Source: Pestalotiopsis fici W106-1
Taxonomy: Eukaryota; Ascomycota; Sordariomycetes; Amphisphaeriales; Sporocadaceae
Assembly (NCBI RefSeq): GCF_000516985.1
Contig: NW_006917094.1
Location: 124,001 to 188,000, forward strand
DNA: 64,000 nucleotides
Direction: 5' to 3'
This document shows, piece after piece, positions 33,167 through 42,146 of this stretch. The translations under genes were made by a program, and so were the position numbers. The notes under the pieces were generated by a model. It was given only the letters and a program-made list of their open reading frames with translations, searched no databases and had not been told where the DNA came from. Position 1 is the first letter of the stretch. Each line of letters starts with the position of its first letter.

Positions 33167-35329
33167 TTACACGAGTCTTGGGCGTCGAGTACGCTTGTTC
33201 CGAGAGCGATCTGACTCTGATTCGTCTCGGTCACTTGGACGTTTTCTCTTTTGAGAATCACTACGAGTGCGTTTCTGTCGATCAGTGTCTATTTCATCTG
33301 AGTCAGTCGCACGCTTTCTCTTCCGACTATCGTCACGGCGAAAACGCTTTCGTCCGTCCGTCTCTGACTCATCTTGGTCAGTATCCAACTTTCTCTTTCG
33401 CGAATCAGCGCGGTGAGCCCGCTTCTGTCGGTCTGTCTCTGGCTCATCTGAGTCGCTTCCTCTCTTTCTCTTGCGGCTATCTCGTCGACTTCGCTTGCGC
33501 CGTGGCTGCCAAAGCTCAAAGTCATCTGGGTCCGGCCTGCGCTTTCTTGATGCTTCACTTCGAGCCCGCTTGGGATGAGCGTGTTCCTCATTGTCTTCTT
33601 GTCGGCGCTTTCTCGCTCGCACAAATGCCACCATTGATGCCACTGTTGCCGATGACTCATCAGATGAAGACTCCTCAGAAGATGATGATTCTTCCGACGA
33701 TGAAGAATCCTCAGAAGACGATGATTCTTCCGACGACGACGACTCCTCTTCGGAAGATGAAGATTCTTCAGAGGATGATGATGATTCAGTAGATGAAGAT
33801 AAGGCAGGAGATGATATCGGATTCACAGACGACGGCAAGGCAGGAGATAATAGTGGTAGCACAGGAGATGGTAAAACGTCAGAAGATGGGTTCACGTTAG
33901 AAGATGAATAAAATAGCGATGCAATAGATATCTGTGATGGTGAAGGCAGCGGTCGCGAAATTGACGTCCGGGTAGTTGAAGAGTGTACAGGATTTGAACG
34001 GGCAGAAGATGATGTCGCAGATAGTGGTAAGTTAGGTGGTGGTCGTGCGGGTCGCAGAGTAGTAGGCTTTTGTGGAGATGATGGCTGTACAGGAGATGAT
34101 GGCTGTACAGGAGATGATGGCTGTACAGGAGATGATGGCTGTACAGGAGATGATGGCTGTACAGGAGATGATGGATGTACAGGAGATGATGGATGTACAG
34201 GAGATGATGGCTGCACAGGAATTAATGGCATGGAAGATGATGATGTCGTCGACGAGGGTAAAGGGGCCAATGATATTAGAGCCAGTGGCTGCGGAGATGA
34301 TGAGTGCGCAAGTGGTGGTGACGGTGTAGATAATGGTTGAGGAGAAGATGGTGGTCGAGGAGAGGATGATGGTTCAGAAGAAGACGATGGTTCAGAAGAA
34401 GATGATGGTTCAGAAGAAGATGATGGTTGAGAAGAGGACGATGGCTGAGTAGAAGACGACGGTTGAGGAGGCGGTTGCACAGAAGATGACGATACTGTCG
34501 AAGATGGTACAGGAGATGCCGTTACTGCAAGGGCTAAGGATGGCACAGAAGATGAGGATGATGACACGGATGGCCTTTTAGGTGTTCCTGGCCCGTTGAT
34601 ATGCGTATCGACCACTTTTACTCTTTTCTTTACATGGGCCTTCTGTGTATCGTTCGCTTTGCCGTAATGTTTCGACCGGGTTGAGGGCTTAGTTTTCGGG
34701 TGATATTTAGATTTAGACCTATGTCCCAGTAGAAAACGACCTACAATATCCCACCCCCAACCATATTTTGGCCTTCTTTGTCGTGTTCCTTTCATTCGAC
34801 GGTGGGAAGCATCGACTTTACGCCAGCTACTATGTCGCTGTGTTTTCCTAGACAACGTTTTTTGATCTTTCGTACTCTGCCCGCGTTTCGCATCTTTTGC
34901 TGGCAGTGAACCAGTAACTGGGGCATCGTCGGAGGCTCCGTAATAGTCCACAGAACCGGGGCCGTGGCTCCTTAAGCTTGGTTCCTCGTCCTCCGTCTCA
35001 CTTTGACTCTCAGTCCACTGTGGCTCCGACTCACTGTCGCTGAAATAGTCAATCTCGCTACCTGTTGGTGACATCGGGGGAGGCGGTGCTGGTACCGAAT
35101 CCGAGCGCACGTTACTCTGGAATGACATAGACTGACCGCCGCTCCAATCAATTGGTATCCTTATCCTGGGATTAGGAGGTAGGAGGACTCCTTGAACTCG
35201 GCTTTGAGATATGCTAGTAAGTGCTCGTGGATATGTTGGTGGAGGTAGAATTTTGTCGAAAACATCGCGCGCTACAAGATAACATAGATTTCTCAAGAGC
35301 CTACGTTTTGTCTTTTTGTCCCTCCTCAA
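33167..35329 (-). CDS. Large disordered Ser/Pro-rich protein with basic C-terminal repeats, unknown
   Basis: Open frame of about 720 residues, open up to a CATCAG acceptor-like site at 35350, so a short upstream exon carrying the ATG is likely but not identified. Order: a basic N-terminal helix (about 1-50), an acidic Ser patch (about 85-120), and a basic segment with a GWGWDIVGRFLLGHR hydrophobic patch (near 190-205). A long Ser/Pro region follows, with tandem SSSSEP-type and SSPVQP-type hexapeptides (about 280-420). Next come an acidic Ser/Glu tract (about 515-560) and four copies of a roughly 24-residue unit built on SRKRKR-x2-DSDExETDRQKR. The basic ends and acidic middle suggest a nuclear or nucleic-acid-associated scaffold, which is inference. 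No known domain. It is co-oriented with a second disordered gene upstream. Confidence 0.6.
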   Translation of the reverse strand: MRRDKKTKRRLLRNLCYLVARDVFDKILPPPTYPRALTSISQSRVQGVLLPPNPRIRIPIDWSGGQSMSFQSNVRSDSVPAPPPPMSPTGSEIDYFSDSESEPQWTESQSETEDEEPSLRSHGPGSVDYYGASDDAPVTGSLPAKDAKRGQSTKDQKTLSRKTQRHSSWRKVDASHRRMKGTRQRRPKYGWGWDIVGRFLLGHRSKSKYHPKTKPSTRSKHYGKANDTQKAHVKKRVKVVDTHINGPGTPKRPSVSSSSSSVPSLALAVTASPVPSSTVSSSSVQPPPQPSSSTQPSSSSQPSSSSEPSSSSEPSSSSEPSSSPRPPSSPQPLSTPSPPLAHSSSPQPLALISLAPLPSSTTSSSSMPLIPVQPSSPVHPSSPVHPSSPVQPSSPVQPSSPVQPSSPVQPSSPVQPSSPQKPTTLRPARPPPNLPLSATSSSARSNPVHSSTTRTSISRPLPSPSQISIASLFYSSSNVNPSSDVLPSPVLPLLSPALPSSVNPISSPALSSSTESSSSSEESSSSEEESSSSEESSSSEDSSSSEESSSSEESSSDESSATVASMVAFVRARKRRQEDNEEHAHPKRARSEASRKRRPDPDDFELWQPRRKRSRRDSRKRKRGSDSDEPETDRQKRAHRADSRKRKLDTDQDESETDGRKRFRRDDSRKRKRATDSDEIDTDRQKRTRSDSQKRKRPSDRDESESDRSRNKRTRRPRLV
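33190..33480 (-). repeat. Four degenerate repeats encoding the basic C-terminus
   Basis: About 69-75-base units, each encoding a SRKRKR / Asp-Ser-Asp-Glu / Thr-Asp-Arg-x-Lys-Arg pattern. Units differ by point changes, so this is an old duplication kept in frame. Confidence 0.6.
34074..34217 (-). repeat. 18-bp coding minisatellite (8 units)
   Basis: Eight head-to-tail copies of an 18-base unit (plus-strand form GGAGATGATGGCTGTACA). Two copies carry a C-to-A change and the last a T-to-C change. Encodes a Ser-Ser-Pro-Val-(Gln/His)-Pro hexapeptide in the large disordered protein. Confidence 0.9.
34356..34446 (-). repeat. 18-bp degenerate minisatellite encoding SSSSEP/SSSSQP
   Basis: A second, more diverged tandem array in the same gene with a GATGATGGTTCAGAAGAA-like unit, about five copies. 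Confidence 0.65.
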
Positions 35330-35529
35330 TTGTTTCCTCCGATCATCAACTGATGAAAGTTAGTAAAGATAGCTTAGGTCAGGGACACTGCAGTCATGAC
35401 AAGTATTGGTAGCGGCCGCGAGGGAAGCTCATGATGGTGAAGTTGAGAGTCTGATTTCATGTGACTATAAAGTATATAAACATATCCTCATAGTCAAGTA
35501 CAGCCCTCTTTCGGGCAATTAGAGGACGA

Positions 35530-36756
35530 TCATGCTTGAAAATTCGACCAGGGTGTTTGATCTTTGACTGGTATTATGCTCCGTGTATTGTCACCCCAGT
35601 TGAAGCTTAGACTCTGAGACGATTCAGCAGCTGTTGATGGGCGATGGGAGGCAGTTGGACGTGATGCTCCATGAGTTGACGAAACAGTCGCGCAAGGCAC
35701 AATGGTGCGCGTAGTGTCACCCCAGGCATATTGTGGCATGGCTGAACAGGGAGACCCTAATGCTTTGGAATTGTGCAGAGTTGAAGATCGGGATGTATCA
35801 GCGTACTTGACTGTGTGCCTACTGCTAGATGCCAATGATTTCCCAATAGAAATATTTCTGCTAGGACAGTTGACCAAAGGTATAGAATTGTTTTGTTTTG
35901 TTTTTGAAATCGAAGGGTCTGAGGATTTATGAGATTGTAAAGTCTTACCTTGCGCCTCGTCATCAACTGAATTCTTCAGGGATACGTGTTTTGTTTTCCC
36001 ACCATTGCTGTCCTTGCTGTCCTTGCTGTCCTTGCTGTCCTTGCTGTCCTTGCTGTCCTTGCTGTCCTTGCTGTCCTTGCTGGGTCCTGGCGATACCGAA
36101 CGTCTGTTCTTATGTCCAGACCTTGTATCATTTGTCTTGGCTGGCGCAATGTCTGGAGAGACGGGCATGAGAGTGTTTGAGCCGCAAGAACTTGTGCCTG
36201 CGATCGCTTGGGCGCTCTTGTTGGAGACAATCGCGCCATGATGGCTGTGACTGTCACCAGATGCTCTCGTTCCTCGATGCGTCTGGACTTTGGCCGGAAC
36301 ATTTAACTTCGGCAGTCTTGCTCGTGAATGCCTCCTACTCCTCGTACGGACCCCAGAGATATCTGTGGGCTTCACTCTTCTCCTTTGTACTCCTCGAGGG
36401 GTAACGCTGACCATATAACCCTTTATACGCCGCGGCCTAGCACGTCGCCGTACTCGAACATGCTCTCGCTGGCTTCGACGGCCACTCATGTCTCCAGATA
36501 TGGAGGTTGAACAAGAGTCGGGAGATGAGCTACTGTGCGATGAAGTAGTGGCGCTCCTTTTTTTATGAGATGTGATAGACTTGGAGGAATGACCCGGAGA
36601 AGGCGAACGAGACTCAGTCAGGTCTGGGAGACTCTTTGACCGATGATGCTGCCCATGGTGGTAATGACGCCGATGTTGACGTCCTCGAGAATGTGATTGG
36701 GCAGGCGTATGGTCTTTACGGCCTAAACCAAGTATCCTTTGCATGAAGGAAGGCAT
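35530..36756 (-). CDS. Basic Ser/His-rich disordered protein with duplicated WGD box, unknown (408 aa)
   Basis: Intact 408-residue frame starting MPSFMQRILGLGRK at a good ATG. The N-terminus is His/Arg/Ser-rich and includes a SKSLPDL motif. A very basic stretch follows (about 98-150, RVRRRARPRRIKGYMV). A Ser-Lys-Asp tract made of repeated Lys-Asp-Ser triplets lies near 230-252. Near the C-terminus are two copies of a W-G-D-x-T-R-x-I-x-P box, AWGDTTRTIVP and NWGDNTRSIIP, about 45 residues apart, the only parts that look like a defined binding motif. No signal peptide, membrane helix or known domain. It lies 180-200 bases upstream of the other disordered gene in the same direction, and a TATA-like stretch between them (about 35478-35490, minus strand) argues for two genes rather than one. 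Confidence 0.65.
   Translation of the reverse strand: MPSFMQRILGLGRKDHTPAQSHSRGRQHRRHYHHGQHHRSKSLPDLTESRSPSPGHSSKSITSHKKRSATTSSHSSSSPDSCSTSISGDMSGRRSQREHVRVRRRARPRRIKGYMVSVTPRGVQRRRVKPTDISGVRTRSRRHSRARLPKLNVPAKVQTHRGTRASGDSHSHHGAIVSNKSAQAIAGTSSCGSNTLMPVSPDIAPAKTNDTRSGHKNRRSVSPGPSKDSKDSKDSKDSKDSKDSKDSKDSNGGKTKHVSLKNSVDDEAQGKTLQSHKSSDPSISKTKQNNSIPLVNCPSRNISIGKSLASSSRHTVKYADTSRSSTLHNSKALGSPCSAMPQYAWGDTTRTIVPCATVSSTHGASRPTASHRPSTAAESSQSLSFNWGDNTRSIIPVKDQTPWSNFQA
36005..36076 (-). repeat. 9-bp coding microsatellite (8 units, Lys-Asp-Ser)
   Basis: Eight perfect copies of TTGCTGTCC (plus-strand form) inside the 408-residue gene. They encode repeated Lys-Asp-Ser. Perfect identity points to recent slippage. 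Confidence 0.9.
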
Positions 36757-37104
36757 CGTATGGCTGAAATAGTTATTGACAGCTCAATAATATTATTGAT
36801 TCGCTGCTCGATTCTGTAAAAGTTCAGCCGGGATCGTGTGTTGTTGGTAAAACCATTTTGGAAGAGTTGAGTCTAAAACACTATTTATATTCTCCATTCG
36901 TCGCAAGTCAAGGAGACGGGGTCGATTTGAATCATTGCTTCAATAAGAGCCCAGCATGGTGAACACGCTGTTGGCTATGCCGTTTCTATCGGTGGTGATT
37001 GTATAGTACACACGTCTGTCTATCTGCTCATCTTCTTCTTCAGATCTTCTCCTTCTTCACCCGGGGCAGTCCCATTTGACTTTCTTATTCACAAGTCATG
37101 AGTT
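36757..37104. other. Intergenic region upstream of the WGD-box gene
   Basis: Short tandem gap between MIC12 3' end and the start of the 408-residue gene. CT-rich near 37025-37065. No feature. Confidence 0.45.
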
Positions 37105-38012
37105 CTAGATACCCCTGAGTTCGGCGGTCGCCTTCTGGTCAATTGGCACATAACGCTCTGCCAATGCCTCTTCCACAGTCTGATCCAGACCGCTAGGTTT
37201 TTGATATCTCTGCTGCAGGGTTCGTTCAACCGGCGACAACTTTTCGTCAATCTTGCCCCCAATGGCCTGCTCGGCACCAATGATCTTCTGGTTGGCGAGG
37301 CCAAGCGCCTCCTTGCCCTTTTCAATACCGCGGCCTACGGCGTTGAAGATGGAACCCTTGGCTTGCTCTGCCTCCTTCTGCGCCTTGTCCGCAGCCTCGA
37401 GTCCTCGCGCCTTTGCGTCGGCGTAAGCATTCTTTGCAGCATCCGCTACACTGCCAGCCTTGTCACTGGCTGCGGCTTTCGACCGGTCTGCCGCCGCTCT
37501 GGCTTCTCTCGATGCGTCATCCTTGAGCTCAGCAGCCTTGCGCTCGCCCTTTTCCGTCTCCTCAATGGCATTACCAAGGGCTCTGCTCCAGAGGCGACCG
37601 ACAGCTGTCTCAACACCCTCGCGAACCTCATTCCAGTCGGTGTTCTGGATCCAACGCACCTCCCGCTCGACCTCAGCATTCCACTTGTCTTTGGCAGTGT
37701 CCACAAAGTTTGCCCTGTCCAGTGCAGCAAGCTCGGTGCGTGTGGGAGGATACACTGGCGGGAGCGGGTCCGTGATGCCAGAGACCACATAGTTGTTGGC
37801 GCGGAGGATGGCGGATTGGCGCTCGCGATTGCGCTGGTGGGCGAGGATAGTGAGGTAGGCCAGAGATAGGGTCAGAGTAACACCTCCAGTCTACATTGAC
37901 GGGGGTTCCAGTCAGTACTTGTTCTCTAATGTGCAACAATTTGCCATTGGTAAGAGGGCCAGGTTGACAGCGATCCTGCAATTTGACGTACAAAGCCAGT
38001 AGTGAAGCCCAT
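37105..38012 (-). CDS. MIC12: MICOS complex subunit MIC12 (Aim5-like)
   Basis: A 21-base first coding exon (38012-37992, MGFTTGF) joins 37890-37105 through a GTACGT...GTAG intron, giving 268 residues. The N-terminus is MGFTTGFTGGVTLTLSLAYLTILAH, one glycine-containing membrane helix, followed by RNRERQSAILRANNYVVSGI, the hallmark of fungal MIC12. The rest is a long Ala/Lys/Glu helix in the intermembrane space with heptad-like ADAKARGLEAADKAQKEAEQAK. MICOS shapes cristae junctions of the mitochondrial inner membrane. Length and end look complete. It is transcribed head-to-head with the mitochondrial ribosomal protein gene at 38495, 482 bases apart. Confidence 0.88.
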
Positions 38013-38494
38013 GGTGAGCTAGACAGCGCACAATGGCGCAGACCAACGGGAAAGACTCAATCGGGGGACGAGTACTGAATTGCTACAAGCCGCAGCTCGA
38101 GGGACGATTGCAAAATCAATTGCTCGTCTGTGAATAGCTTCCTTTGTCTTCGTGAATGATCGGTGGAAGTTTAAAGCTCAAGGTCCTAGAAATGACGAAA
38201 GTCGCGCTTGAGCCTTGAGTCTGCCACCAAAAATCCACCCCCCGGCGGAGGACCCGCCAAGGCCCGGAGCTTGACTGCCCCTTGCCCCGATCAGCGGCCA
38301 GCTCCCAAAAATTTCCCAGCTCGGGCCATTTCCAGACATATGGGTACAGTTCCCGTCGCGCCGCCCAAGAAGAGCTCTAGTTGGACGACGAACGACCGCT
38401 TCAGCGAATTGTGCCTACAATTCCTCGTCGACGATATATCCGCAACCACAGCTTGTCAAGTTGACATTTTGTGAACCTTTCAACCACATACAGG
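38013..38494. other. Bidirectional promoter region MIC12 / bL17m
   Basis: 482 bases between two divergent ATGs, both for mitochondrial proteins. GC-rich at 38230-38310, with no clear TATA. Likely a shared promoter. Confidence 0.5.
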
Positions 38495-39333
38495 ATGGCC
38501 GGAGGTCTCGTCAAATACCGGCACCTGAGCCGCAACTCGGCTCATCGCCAAGCACTGCTACGCAACTTGGTCACATCACTGGTCAAGCACGAGAGCATAA
38601 GGACGACATGGGCAAAGGCAAAGGAGACGCAGCGGCTGGCGGACAAGCTGATCACACTGGCAAAGAGAAACAACGAGACAGCAAGGAGGAAAGCTCACGG
38701 TATCCTCTTTGTACGTGCCTCCCAATTTTCAAGAGGAGCACCAATCCTTGCGCATGCAATAGCGATGCGCTTCTTTGCCTGAATCCCATATTTTCACCTA
38801 AGGAAACTTTGACACTGACATATTTTGAGTCCTAGACACCTGATGAGCTCATGCCCAAATTGTTCCGAACCCTACGTGAACGATATGCTGAGCGCCCTGG
38901 CGGCTACACTCGCGTCCTACGCACCGAGCCCAAGTCGACATACGACCAGGCTCCCACGGCGATTCTCGAGTTTGTCGATGGTCCCAAGGACATGCGATTT
39001 CACATGACGGCTGCCACCTACGCCAGGAATCAGGTTCTGGGACTCAAGTTTAACAAGATCACCACGCTCAACCGCAAGAAGGCGACGCAGTTCCGCAAGG
39101 ACGGCAAAGAGGATTTTGATAAGATGGTCGCCCAGATGAAAGGTCTCGGCTTCGGTCAGACTGCTGAGGAGAAGCGCTCTCGACATGAGGCACGTATGGA
39201 GTCGATAAAGGAGAACGCAAAGAACGCCAAGGCTGCAAAGAGCAGGCCACAAGTTGAGACAGAGACGCCCTCGGCTGAGGAAGTTACGGTCCAAGGAAAG
39301 GGCGAGAAGAAGAATGTCAATGTATTAAGGTAA
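38495..39333 (+). CDS. MRPL8: Mitochondrial large-subunit ribosomal protein bL17m
   Basis: Exons 38495-38710 and 38836-39333 (phase 0) give 237 residues. The N-terminal about 120 residues are the L17 fold: KYRHLSRNSAHRQALLRNLVTSLVKHESI (first part only is quoted by key residues H, R, L), then TTWAKAKETQRLADKLITLAKR, and LFRTLRERYAERPGGYTRVLR with DQAPTAILEFVDG. A basic C-terminal extension of about 100 residues, absent from bacterial L17, is normal in fungi. It is part of the mitochondrial ribosome near the exit tunnel. No separate cleavable presequence is obvious, which is usual for this protein. It pairs head-to-head with MIC12. Confidence 0.93.
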
Positions 39334-39493
39334 ATGACAAGTATTTCAGATGCGGTCTGGATGCAACTGTATTATATGAAACTTGGATGTCCTAGGATTT
39401 CTGGGGGACTTGAGGACGAGCTGTACATTCTGGCATTGAAGCACCAGTCTTGCGTGTATTGAAGCACCCGGAGAATATGTACAATCTACCAAT

Positions 39494-41696
39494 CTAAACA
39501 AAGTCAAACGTGTCACCACGGTCCCGGATCATCTTGCCAACTCTCTTGCTTCCCACAACTCTTTCGAGCTTGAGCAAGTCATACTTGCTAAAGACGACTC
39601 GGATGGTGCCAGCTCCAGGCTCGAGCTTTGCGTCTTGCTCGCTCTTGGCGAGATATCCACCAGCAATCTCTCTATAAAAGATTGGGTTATCCGGGAGTCC
39701 GTAAAAGATGACGCGCCGCACGCCGTTGAGCATGTAACGTCTGAAATGGTGTGCACGCTCTGTGTAAAGCAGGACCTTGTGCCGTCCGTTCAAGAAATGC
39801 GAGCGCGCCCGTGAGGCTTCAGGGATGTCTGCATACTCGGAGATGGTGCCAAAAGTGAGGTTTGCGACGGCATCGTTCGTGGCAAAGTAGTTTCGAACTC
39901 TCACAAAGTCGAGATACGACGGGACAAAGATGAGAGTGCCATGGCTGTCCTTGATTCGCTTGACCAAGTTGGGCACGATGGCGGATGTGAAGTACTCAAA
40001 CCGCGCATCAGGTTCATTGGCAATGGATGAAGTTTCGAAGCGGGAAAAGGTCTGCTTCGCCTTGACGCCCAATTCCTGAATGGTGCCCTGATATTCAGGC
40101 TGGACCCTTACACGACCAGCCCAATTCTCACATGACCTATGTAATTCTGACAATTCTGGAGTATTAAAGGCCGAGAAGATGAGAGTTTGGCGATAGTTTG
40201 CAGCCTGTTTTTCAAGGTACCACTCTCGTACCCTGCTGAAATCGCAGCCATGGGCCTCCTTGGGCTGAAGATTGAGATGCTCGAAAATGAATTCAATGTG
40301 TTCCCAATTTTGCATCAACAGTGCGTCGGCCTGATCAACGATCACAACTTCAATGGAGGAAAGGTAGTCGTAGTCGAGCTTCTTCTTCTTGTCCTTGTTC
40401 TCATCAGAGCCAATGGCCATACGCAGGCCCAGCGGACTGGCAAGCAGGATATCAGAGTTATAGAATTGCGAAAAGTACTTGATCGTCTTGCGTGTGAACT
40501 TGATACCAAGTCGAAACATATCATCATCGTTGCCCTCAAAAAGGTCACGGAAATCCTCTGGGCGATCGGAAGTAAATTTGCCATCATTGTCTTGGTAAGA
40601 TTCGTCGAAACGCTTGCGGTGTTCTTGTTGGTCTGGTTCGCAGATGCGGCAGATGGTGTTGACCATCTTTACGGCAGATTGTCGGGTTGGGAGCAGCATC
40701 AAGACCTTGGGGCGCGTGAATCCCTGATCCCTGGGTTCGAATTCAGTATCTTCGCCCTCCTTGGCCAGCTTAGCATTGTTTTTGATAACGCGATCTCTAG
40801 TTTTGTAAACATGATTGATCGCGTGCAAGCTAGCCATTTGGCGTATACTCTCGGCGTTTTTTGGCGTCCTTCCACAAAACAGCAGGTCGCTGTATCCGAA
40901 TGTGATTGGGTATAATACTTGCTCGAGCTTGTCCAAGGTTGGGCGTTTGGAAGCGGCTTCTCCCACTCTCTGTTTTAGCTTCAGATCTGTAGTCGTCGAG
41001 AGTGTAGAAAGCGGACGAGTTGTCTTTCCAGCATCTTTACCAGGCAAGACCCTCGTTAGTCTCAGCTTGTTCAGCTCGACCTGGCTTGTTGATAATTCCT
41101 TTGCTTGTATCGACTTGAGCTTCTTCGACACCTCAGCGTCGTCTGGATGGGCAAAGTGTGACTCAAATGGATCGTTATCGTCCGGCACCTCATTATCAGA
41201 ATCTGCATCGTCATCTGGCAATTCGTCTGCTGGGTCTTCTTCTGGTTCCTCCACCAAGTCCAAATCTTCCGCCGCTGTTGCATCGACTTCATCATCCGAG
41301 TCTTGCTGGTCTGCTGGTTCCATTTTTGACGATGAGTCGAGTTTTCTTCTCTTGGTCTGAGGTCCTCGCTCCTTGGCCAAACTTTGCATCAGAGTCAAGT
41401 ATGGTTTACTTGATGCGCCCTTGTCCTCATCCTCGGACTCATCCTCATCATCCTCCAACTCGGAGTCCTCGTCAGAAAGGGGAGCATCTTCAGAAACCTC
41501 ACTTTCCGACTCACTAATTCAAAGTTAATGTCTTGTGTGGAAGGAAAAGTATGCAAAATATTGCCACTCACTCAATTTCTGCAAGTCTGGCATCGTGAAA
41601 CTTGGGACCATAGGTTCTCTTCTTGACTGGTTTACCACCTTTCCCTCCAGGTGCTCTTCGTTTCACACCACCAAAAGACTTTCCCTTGGGAGCCAT
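39494..41696 (-). CDS. UTP25: U3 snoRNA-associated protein UTP25 (DEF homologue)
   Basis: Exons 41696-41572 and 41513-39494 (GTGAGT...TTAG, phase 2) give 714 residues. The N-terminus is basic ([21 protein letters not shown]), then strongly acidic through about residue 150, as in yeast Utp25. The conserved domain includes [33 protein letters not shown] (key residues F, C, G), [40 protein letters not shown] and SGTLIF-type motifs. It ends with [20 protein letters not shown] and a [20 protein letters not shown] tail. It is helicase-like but lacks a proper Walker A, as known for the family. It acts in the SSU processome during 18S rRNA maturation in the nucleolus. Head-to-head with eIF3f. Confidence 0.94.
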
Positions 41697-42146
41697 TTTC
41701 GATTTGTTTGCCTATGAGTATGGCCAAATGAAAAGAACCAAGGAGGAAAAAAAAAGTTATGAAATCAGCCTTGCAGAAAATCGCAATGCAGCCTTGCACT
41801 ATAGGGCCCCACTTTGGAGAAAAGACAAGAGAAATCCGTTTAATTTTCTCTTGCTGGTACGCTATCTTATCTTAGCGCGCACAACCCCTCGTTCGTCTCT
41901 GCGGAAAGCGCAACAGCTGAGTTGAAAATTCAGCCGGAAATTTCGAGGGACTCAACTGATTTCACAAGCAGTCGCCAGCGAGTGGGAAAAAACGGGTCCA
42001 GTCCAGCAAAGCGGGCGAAGCGGGTTAACTATTGCAAGCAAAGAGACCGACCATCGATCGCCCACCACTCCTGCCAGCCAAAACACCACGGCCCATCCGA
42101 GACGCCCAGAATTTGTCAATATCTCTGGCGTCATACATCACCCAAC
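41697..42146. other. Bidirectional promoter region UTP25 / eIF3f
   Basis: 450 bases between divergent ATGs of a ribosome-assembly gene and a translation-initiation gene. No TATA. An A-rich run at about 41744-41754 is present. Shared control is likely. Confidence 0.5.

Noticed and set aside
33178..33792. 204-codon plus-strand frame
   Set aside because: Antisense to the repeat-rich gene. It exists because the repeats lack stops on both strands. The minus frame is far longer and has an orderly domain pattern, though strand choice here rests on that alone.
33167..36756. A single gene covering both disordered frames
   Set aside because: The upstream frame ends in a stop with no good donor, and a TATA-like stretch lies between the two.
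40187..40915. 242-codon plus-strand frame
   Set aside because: Antisense to UTP25.
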